Below are positions 56,771 through 64,000 of a stretch of 64,000 nucleotides of DNA, piece after piece. Below the pieces are notes generated by a model. That model was not told where the DNA came from and did not search any database. It saw only the letters and a program-made list of their open reading frames with translations. Origin of the DNA: Opisthorchis felineus. Taxonomy: Eukaryota > Platyhelminthes > Trematoda > Opisthorchiida > Opisthorchiidae. Made by a program: the position numbers and the translations under genes. The first letter of the stretch is position 1, and each line of letters starts with the position of its first letter. The stretch spans positions 273,449-337,448 of the forward strand of contig SJOL01005866.1 in assembly GCA_004794785.1 (NCBI GenBank), read 5' to 3'.

Positions 56771-58719
56771 TAAGCGGTGCTAATCTCTGGAATAGTTTCT
56801 GCGTCGTATCACTGAAATAAACTCTGAGCTGAGACAGGTCGACAGAGACCTACGCCGACAGAAAAAATGAACGCACCAATTTCCTTCACCCAAGTAATGT
56901 TCCCAAACTGGCTTCCATCAAATCTCACGTCCTTGGATAGCAGGTTCGAGATGTGGAGAGACAACATTTTGATATTTGTTACTTGCAGAAGCCTCGCCGT
57001 CACGAGGAGACTGGACCTCACCATGGTGTGACGGGTTGGTCAATGGTTATAAGTCTGACCAACACAGTCTCCTGGTCCTCCAGGTTGGGGATTGGAAAAT
57101 GTGTGGCGACTTGCTCTGTAAAAATTGAAATGCACCTGCACTTCTCGCCAAACACCGCTGCCTTGCGGTCAGGCGTTTGAGCCAAAGTCTTTAGTTGAGG
57201 ACCCTAATCGTCCTCCTGTCTAGGCCTGGGAACCCTGGCAGTATACTTGCCCATGTACAACCATGAATTGCACACATACAAATAAACTCATGCCACATCG
57301 GCCACCCAGTAGTGACATCAGTTGGGTGGCCTTACTCGCTGCATACAGCAGGACGGGAAGGCGAAAACAGGTTAGTGTTGACGCCTCCCTTCTTTCTCTT
57401 TCACATGCTTTTTCTTCCGCCTCTCCTCACACAATTAATAACTCTCTCCTTGCAGGCCCGGCACTTACGACTGATGACTCCATTTTTAAGCAACATCTGG
57501 GCGTCATCCGGCGCCGACATCCTCAGGCATCTCGAAATCAATCTTCAAGCTTCGACGCCCAGTCTATCTGACTACCTTCAATCTCTGCACTCCGAAGCAA
57601 GCAGCACAACAAGCTGCTCTTGCTCTCACACTGGACTCGCCTGACATTGATGTGCGTTGTGTATCAGAAAAAAGAACTCAAGATGCAAGCACAGTAGTTG
57701 AGCTAACCACCCCATCACTCGCTCCTGGCTGCGTTACTCCGGCGATCCAGCGGCTGGTGCGACAGGATGTGCAGTTTGGTATCCTCCCAAGTCGCTGGGC
57801 GAAAGGATCCTTACTTGACTGGATATCCGTTGATAGTCACCTCTGTGCGGTTCGTCTGACAACGTCTGTGAAGGAATTTCACAGACGGGAAGTTGATCGA
57901 TATCTGTTTGTCTTGTCTGCTTACGCTCCAACCGACTGTAACTCTGACACCATCAAGGACACGTTTTATGATGCCCTGAATGCCTTGTTGCGGCCAGCCA
58001 AAAAGTTAGATATCGTTGTGGTTGCCGGAGATCTGAATGCACAAGTAGGCAGACTTAGCGCATCTGAAGCTCATTTAGGGGGATTGGACTCGGTATGTAC
58101 GTAAAATGGCGAACGACTGCTTCAGCTGTGTGCTGACTTCGGGCTGGTTTTATGCGGTACAAACTTCCCAAATACCCGAAGTCGTCTGGCCACATGGTGT
58201 CCTCCAATGGCGTGCCGGCTATGAACTCAAATTGATCACATTGTCGTCAGTTACCGATGGCGCCGATCAATAATTGACTGCCGCTCGAGAGCAGCAAGCG
58301 GCATTCTGCCCTGGTAGGGGTTGCGTTGACCAAATTTTCACACTCCGTCAGGTGCTAGAACAACGTCAAACATACAAACGACTAACAGACTTAGTGCTTC
58401 GGGATTTGCAAAGCGCATTCGACTCGGTTGACCGGACTGTTCTTAACACATGTGCTTAGCAAGACATGACCCGGTGTGTGAATATTATAAGTTCTTTGTG
58501 TTCTCAGATTTCCGGACGTGTGAGAGTATACGGTCAGCTCTCCAATAGCTTCTGTACACAAAACGGTGCCCGTCAAGGGTGCCCACTCTCTCCATTCCTG
58601 TTTAATTTCATAATCAGTGAGATAATGAGACCAACGCTTGAAGGTCATCGAAACCCCAGTGTTCCAATAGCCTCTGACGAAAACCTTGTCGATCTAGAAT
58701 ATGCAGATGACATGATAAT

Positions 58720-58738
58720 AATGATCGTTCAGCTGTAA
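58720..58738 (-). repeat. Tiny SINE 3'-end scrap inside RT catalytic block
   Basis: atgatcgttcagctgtaa, directly after the YADD codons, equals the reversed tail end of the SINE family. It ends the RT frame (IVQL-stop). The rest of a SINE is not present; the following LINE text resumes about 40 bases later. Confidence 0.55.
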
Positions 58739-59223
58739 AACCCTGAACATGCTCCTGAACACACCCTCGAAGTTGTGGAGCGTCTTACGTACCTCGGAAG
58801 TTGTATTAGCTCTGACTGTAGTGTGGCGGATGAGGTCAATGCACAAATCTGCAAGGTTCTGGTCGCGTCTGACAAATTGAGACCTAAGGCGTCAAAGCGG
58901 TATATCCCCGGATCTCAAAGGACGTATGTATCAGGCTATAGTATTGGCTGTTTTGCTGTATGGCTGTGAGACTTGGCCAGTGCGAGTAGCGGAGCTGAGA
59001 CGCCCTCAGGAGTTCCACAACCATTGTCTCAGAACCATACATCGTGAGGCTTGGCGGCAGTGAATCCGTAACGAGGCAGTTAGAAAGCGAGTGTTCAGTT
59101 GTGCAATGAAGAATGTGTCCAGCGCTAGAAGCTGTGTTGGTTGGGCTAAACCATCGCTAAACCATCGTTTACCGAAGAGAGTGCTGTTTCCGTGCCCAAT
59201 TCAGAGGGAGGCAAGCATAGAGA

Positions 59224-59413
59224 TGAAAAATATCATTCAGCTGTAGCACCCTTTCGGTGCCTAACTGCCACGCCACCAGAAGGAAGCACGAGGGCTGGGA
59301 TACTGCCAGGTTGCCCAAGCCTAGACAAGGGAAGTCGAGAGACAGAGGTCGGATTCGAAACACGAACCCTCCGGTCAGTAAATCCGCGTTCTAACCACAG
59401 AGCCATCTCGCCA
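59224..59413 (-). repeat. tRNA-derived SINE, copy 10, nested in LINE
   Basis: Reversed order: cattcagctgtagcaccctttc, gccaccagaaggaagcacga, ggattcgaaacacg (mutated B box), aaccacagagccatctcgcc. LINE ORF2 C-terminal text flanks it on both sides, so it inserted after the LINE. No clear target-site duplication was found. Confidence 0.85.
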
Positions 59414-59650
59414 CGACACGGTGGAGAGGTGGATAACTCTAGATCTGACAGAGGGTCATGAAAGACATTACGAAACGTCTGGGTGCTGTCAGTGCTCCTC
59501 GCCTTCCAAGATGGGGACCGCGTGATCCCCACTGAGCCTGGTTGGAGAGGTTGGAAGATACGGGTGCTTATCGATGTCAATGGCGTTCTTGTTGTCAGTT
59601 TCTATCCAGATTGCCTGAATGAGTGTTTGGAGGTGTAGGTATCTCGGAAT

Positions 59651-61290
59651 GATTGTGGTATGCTAGCACTAAGTCACTTCCCCATCCACCTTTGTTCTTT
59701 CCTTTACAATAAGGCTTTCAACTAAATCCTGATGGTACGGCAACGAAATATCAGTGTTGATGATGATGCAGAGGCCTCACTAGAATGGACCCAGTCAACC
59801 ACTGCAAACGCCCTCTCCACCTTCGGCTCTCCCTACCATCTACGATACCCCACAGGTACAGGAGCCTCTAAGGTGTAGGTGTAGACTCAGTAGGTCTGCT
59901 CCGGCCGCTTTTTTGGAACACACGCCGGTCAGTAGAGGACTGAGTTGTCCGTATACCAGTCTCCCAAAGAAAATGCGTTTCAAGATGCAACGCTGCCTCT
60001 TCATCGTCCCTGCCTATGCACCGAACGACTGATACGCAGCGATGCGAACTGATTCAACCAAACATGGCCTCCACAATCAGCTCAATGGCTATGTATTATA
60101 TTATATTTTCTGAAAATATGAATTTGCGATTTGTCCGTCTACCACCAGAGGAAATGCACTTTAAGGAGGCCCACTTCTCAAAATGAGAACGGTGAGTATG
60201 ATAACTCTGAATTCAGACTAGCATGTTTTCCGCACCAGAAACGGCACCCGCTACCCGCACCATAGAAATGGACATCGGCTGACCACATATCTACGCGTAC
60301 ACATATATCGTTCTTATTCCAACACTTATTTGGGATAATGTTACACAGTTGTTCTTCTAACCCTGTAGGAGTTAGTGTTCTTTGGTATTGCTGTCACTGA
60401 CGTTGGGGAAAGAGCACAACCAGGATGCTAGCAATTGACTGTACTGGTCTAACACAACCGACAATCGTATCGTTTGGCAGCGCATTTCATGTTAAGCTAC
60501 CAAATTCGACTACGTCTATCGAGGAGCAACGGTGGTTAATCAAAAAGGGCATTCATTAAACCGATATTGATATCCGTTGCGCACTCACCCGCTGGATTCA
60601 CTTCAGCTTTTCAGCCAAAAACGCAGTGGTCTCAACTTCTAGGGCTTTTTTCACCGGGGACAGGCGAAACAACGGAATGAAAGCCACGCGATGGGGCAAT
60701 GGCCCAATAGCTGAAAGTAATAGTTATGAAGACTCATCTCGATTCGCGGTCTGATTCTCCCAAGCTGGCGTTTCCAGCAAAAAAACAGTCAAGAGGTACA
60801 TAAATTGTATTAAAGCTCAACAACAGGCCAGAAGCACATGTAGGGCAAGTCTTATTGGACGTGCGTGCAGCAACACCCTGCTGGTTGAGACGACCTCTGT
60901 ACACGTTTTCGACAACCGGCATTCAGCGGATACTGAAACACGAGTGTACTTGGGGTCCACGTTTAGGCCAATCAGCGTTTGGCTTCGGGCGGGATCAAAT
61001 GGCGGCTCAGGCTTCCGACCAGTCACAGACGGGCTGCACTGGGTCATCCTTGGCCGCAAAATGCTCCTTTCTGCAAAACCTTTGTGAGTGGAATAAAACC
61101 TTTTATTTAAAAATGTCGCATTCTGTTGTATGTATGCTCAGTCCGAAAATAACACTGATCTACCTTACTTTTGTCGCGATTGGTTTTAATTGATCTCCCT
61201 TCTAAATTTCCGGCGCGCATTCGAGTTTCCACTTCCTCTGCTATGTCTTCAGAAGTAGCTCCGCATGTGTTTGCTGGAAAATTGCGCGCT
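59651..61290. other. Spacer between LINE and MULE remnant
   Basis: 1.6 kb. The start (to about 59770) may be LINE 3' UTR ending in gatgatgatg. A short string around cattaaacc.gatattgatatc (about 60555-60577) recurs near 63281-63302, meaning unknown. Otherwise nothing is recognised. Confidence 0.4.
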
Positions 61291-61299
61291 GCTTGCCTT

Positions 61300-62700
61300 T
61301 CATCTGTCACGACGTTTGAGAAAGCGGTAAATAAATGCACGAAGTATAACTATATGGTGTTTGTGCGTGTAGCCAGTAATCGAAGCACCAACGCTGTTTC
61401 GCGATACGCATGGGTGTACTACAAATGCAGCAGACAGCCAGCAAGACAAACGGAAAGTCGAGGAATTCTAAGAAGCTCGTAAGCTAAGCATATTTTCTAA
61501 TAACAAATAGTATGCGAAGCACCGGCTGTCCAGTGCGTTTTTGCCTAAGGAGGCGGGGGATCCGTTTGTCGGTCACCCCCTATTATCTTGAACAAAATCA
61601 TAAGGTTTGTAAGTTTTTGTACCATCAGCTTCCGGTAAATCGACGGCTAAAAGAGGAGGAATAGGGAACCTGCAGATCCCTCCTGAAATAGAGAACGCCG
61701 ACATGAATTGCTGCAGTCTGTTGTCGATGGATTCGGCAAGGTGCTTAACACTCAGGGCATAATAGGGATCCATCGGAAGTGTCGGCCATCTCTGTTGAGT
61801 AAATGATGGATAGTTGGTTTTTGCTAAGGCGAATGATGTGCCTTTGTCTATGGCAAAACTTTGGGAAACCGGACGAGCGCTTGTGCTGTAGTCAGGGGAA
61901 GATCACTATAGCCACATATGCTATTCCAGATGATAGCAGATAGCGCTGTTCCGACGCCTTCTCCAAGGAGACAGAGGAACTATCTCTTGGTCACCCCTTG
62001 TTATGCTGGACACAAGCATAAGTTGACAAATTTTTTGTACGATCGACTTCCGGTACATCGACGGCTGGCTGAAGATGTGAGCGCCTTCAGTGCCCAGCTG
62101 AACCACCAAAAGCCGTCGTGAGCAGTGCGAGTGAATTCGGCAAGGTGCTTCCCACTCTGAACATGTAAAACTACCGCCAAAAGTATCCACCAGCTCTGTT
62201 GAGTGAGTGACGGATTGTTGGGTTTTATTTTGGCAGATGATGTGCCTTTCTTCCTGGCTGAGCCTCGCGAGTCCGGACGGTTGCCGGTGTTGCAGTCTGA
62301 TGAAGGTCACTACAGCCACGGATACTTCACCCGGTGGCAGCAGATAACGCTGTTTCAACGCCTCCCAGGTGTAGTAAATTGCGATGATACACATACCGCC
62401 AAACAATTTGGATCCATTTAAAGCGAACGTTGTGCCGCATTTAAGGGCAAGCCGTACACTTTCCTGAGCACACATGGCGTTTAGTATCGAGCACCGATAA
62501 TGTATGCCTTTGCGGAAAGCGAACAGCTTGCTCCTACGCGTAAAAGTTTCGGCTTGTTCAAGAGAATTTTGGGCGAACAATATCAAGTGAAGACATTCGC
62601 CATCGACAAAACTGTGACACAAATGCGAGATGCGACTGTATTGCTCTGCTGCGATTTTGTGTCGTATTATTTCCATATTCTCAAAGCAAACATGAAGCAG
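61300..62700 (+). pseudogene. Decayed MULE/ZSWIM-type transposase
   Basis: Three pieces in the right order. 61309-61480: FEKAVNKCTKYNYMVFVRVA...RYAWVYYKC, like the FAR1/ZSWIM N-terminal DNA-binding part. 61582-61665: LEQNHKVCKFLYHQLPVNRR LKEEE, the HNH...NRRL-EE linker, repeated at 62020-62080 as KLTNFLYDRLPVHRRLAED. 62542-62690: FKRILGEQYQVKTFAIDKTV then a decayed C-x2-H block (YYFHILKAN), the DDE core. Many stops lie between. The assignment rests on remembered family patterns; no terminal inverted repeats were found. Confidence 0.55.
61570..62385 (+). repeat. Diverged tandem duplication, period about 418 bp
   Basis: Unit 1 begins ggtcacccc at 61571 and unit 2 at 61989. Shared runs include cttccggta.atcgacggct, attcggcaaggtgctt, gatgatgtgcctttct, and a.agcagataacgctgtt..aacgcc near each end. 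Identity by eye is perhaps two thirds, so the duplication is old. It lies within the MULE remnant. Confidence 0.75.
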
Positions 62701-62917
62701 GTATGTATAACATCACATCCATGTATTTTTGTCATAGACACTCACTGCAAACAGCCGACACATTTCCCCGCATTGCTCGCCTGGAAAATGGAGTACAGTA
62801 GGTTTTCTGCTTATAACAATACTTAAACACAGGTTCCGGCAAGGCCCGCGAATGTTGCCTCGCACAAACCCCAGATTCGTCTCTTACCTGACAGCCTCCT
62901 AACCCTCTATTTTTAGG

Positions 62918-63095
62918 GTGGGTTCATGTTTAGCAGCTTTTCCTGTAAAATGGTGAAGCACTTGCATTTTCCTTCCAACACCGCTGCATTACGGTTGAAC
63001 TTTTAAGTCAAGAGCTTTGGTTGAGGACCCTAATCGTATTTTCCTCCAAGTGCTGGCACCCTGGCAATATCAAAGCCCACGTACAACCTTGAATT
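62918..63095 (+). mobile_element. LINE 5' UTR fragment
   Basis: Shares ccaacaccgctgc.ttacgg, agagctttggttgaggaccc, taatcgt, and accctggca.tat..a.gccca.gtacaacc.tgaatt with 57130-57270. The first part and all ORFs are missing. Confidence 0.65.
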
Positions 63096-64000
63096 TCATA
63101 CGGCAGCGAAGTATCAGTGTGCAAAACGTAGACCATGCTATCGATGATGATGGCGATTTCTCTGAGCACACGCACGGTTAACCCGACTTCATTCACCACC
63201 GCTGCTTTTTCCAACGTCCTTCAGCGCCAATGCCCACAGTAAGCGATTTTAACAGCTTCCTAATTGGCACGATTGGCTCATCATTAAACCTGCTATTGAT
63301 ATCAACTATAAACACAAAATTAAAAAAGAATGCAGATCTTGTCGTACGCCTGTACCGCCGTTGTGTCCATGTCCTGATTGTAGCATGTACCTAGGAAAAT
63401 CCTCTTATGGATCCATACTACCATGTATAAGAGAGCAAACATTCTGTCTCATGCATCAGATAATTGAGACTCACTAACTGAACGTGGTGCGACCCCTCGG
63501 ATATAGTTGCCTTTGGAAAGCTGACACACGTTTCCTTAGATTGCAGTTGCGCCTCGCTTTGGTGACCTCGTCGGACAAACATGCATCATGCCCATCCACG
63601 TCAGGTTTTTCTCCGATATTTTCTCCCCACATTCACCTAACTACTAAATTCTGTAGATGCGTTTAACGCTCGACTACTTAGCACCCATTTTAGTGCAGCA
63701 TGCGGCATCAGACAGCCAGCCACATTACCTGTCGGTATGTTGCCGTTCGCCGTAGCCCCTAACTAATAACTTATCCTACTTGGCAGCTTCCTCACCCACT
63801 TCCCGCATGAGAGTTACTAGACCGTTCTTAAAAATGTGTGATAGCGGTCTGACCCATTTGTGCACTAGCACGCTCCAAAGAACAACGGTTCTACTTCTCC
63901 AAATGTCTGCCATCTAACTACCCGTTCACACGAGCTAGCTATCAGGACACGTATTCTCTAACCACAATTTAGGAAAAGTTGGTTTTGGAACATCTGCCCT
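63096..64000. other. Right end of window, no feature
   Basis: 0.9 kb with no exon, element or RNA gene recognised. Confidence 0.5.

Larger units (their letters stand above)
56992..59650 (+). mobile_element. Degenerate LINE, 5' UTR to near 3' end, with nested SINEs
   Basis: The 5' UTR is at 56992-57260. ISWVALLAAYSRTGRRKQVS follows (57310), then endonuclease text: CVSEKRTQDASTVVEL (57660), SLLDWISVDSHLCAVRL, LSAYAPTDCNSDTIKDTFYD and VVVAGDLNAQVGRLS (58020-58060). After a deletion near 58100-58280 comes RT text: AAFCPGRGCVDQIFTLRQVL and LQSAFDSVDRTVL, then NGARQGCPLSPFLFNFIIS and LEYADDM (58700-58720), LTYLGSCISSDCSVADEVNA (58780), LLYGCETWPVRVAELRR (58960) and, beyond a SINE, LPRWGPRDPH (59500). 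Endonuclease N-terminus, H-to-RT spacing and frame are all broken. It shares 5' UTR with the copy at 45.6 kb. Confidence 0.85.

Noticed and set aside
61921..62676. 251-codon open frame on the - strand
   Set aside because: It lies opposite the MULE-like pieces, spans the tandem repeat, and has no recognisable domain; the + strand text explains the region better.
1..64000. CRISPR array, bacterial operon or viral genome
   Set aside because: No regularly spaced repeats, no operon-like gene packing and no viral gene set; introns and LINE/SINE content mark an animal nuclear genome.

Overview
The window looks like a piece of a repeat-rich nuclear genome of a parasitic flatworm (trematode or cestode). 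The evidence is intron-split metazoan genes, degenerate LINEs, a Penelope-like element, and many tRNA-derived SINEs of a kind I associate with Neodermata. The species cannot be fixed from the sequence. No rRNA, true tRNA gene, CRISPR array or bacterial-type operon was seen.

Two host genes could be rebuilt, arranged tail to tail. (1) On the + strand, from the left edge to 13006, lie the last four recognisable exons of an EH-domain protein resembling REPS1/2. The EF-hand/EH module is split by a 5.8-kb intron, followed by a serine-rich acidic exon and a C-terminal coiled coil. (2) On the - strand, 50977 down to 19503, lies the whole coding region of POLR3B (RPC2), the second-largest subunit of RNA polymerase III. 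It has 13 exons with GT-AG junctions, compatible phases at every junction, and a protein of about 1141 aa including the C-terminal zinc-binding site. A 6.5-kb spacer separates the two 3' ends.

The large introns and flanks are filled with mobile-element debris. Intron 5 of POLR3B (45731-39183) holds a long, dead LINE (5' UTR, endonuclease, part of the RT), a second LINE RT piece, and a rearranged repeat with two hammerhead-ribozyme-like cores. Intron 6 (38953-33816) holds a Penelope-like element in antisense orientation. Its RT plus GIY-YIG endonuclease is one uninterrupted 480-codon frame, with a third hammerhead-like core 0.4 kb downstream, and a SINE with a perfect 13-bp target-site duplication lies upstream. 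Introns 7, 8 and 10 hold a LINE tail, a doubtful SINE and a SINE.

Upstream of POLR3B (52.6-59.7 kb) is a dense nest: eight SINE copies or pieces and two copies of a LINE 5' end, one carrying a SINE with a target-site duplication and one attached to a decayed full-length LINE. From 61.3 to 62.7 kb is a decayed MULE/ZSWIM-type transposase with an internal tandem duplication of about 418 bp. Every mobile element except the Penelope RT/GIY-YIG frame is visibly broken.
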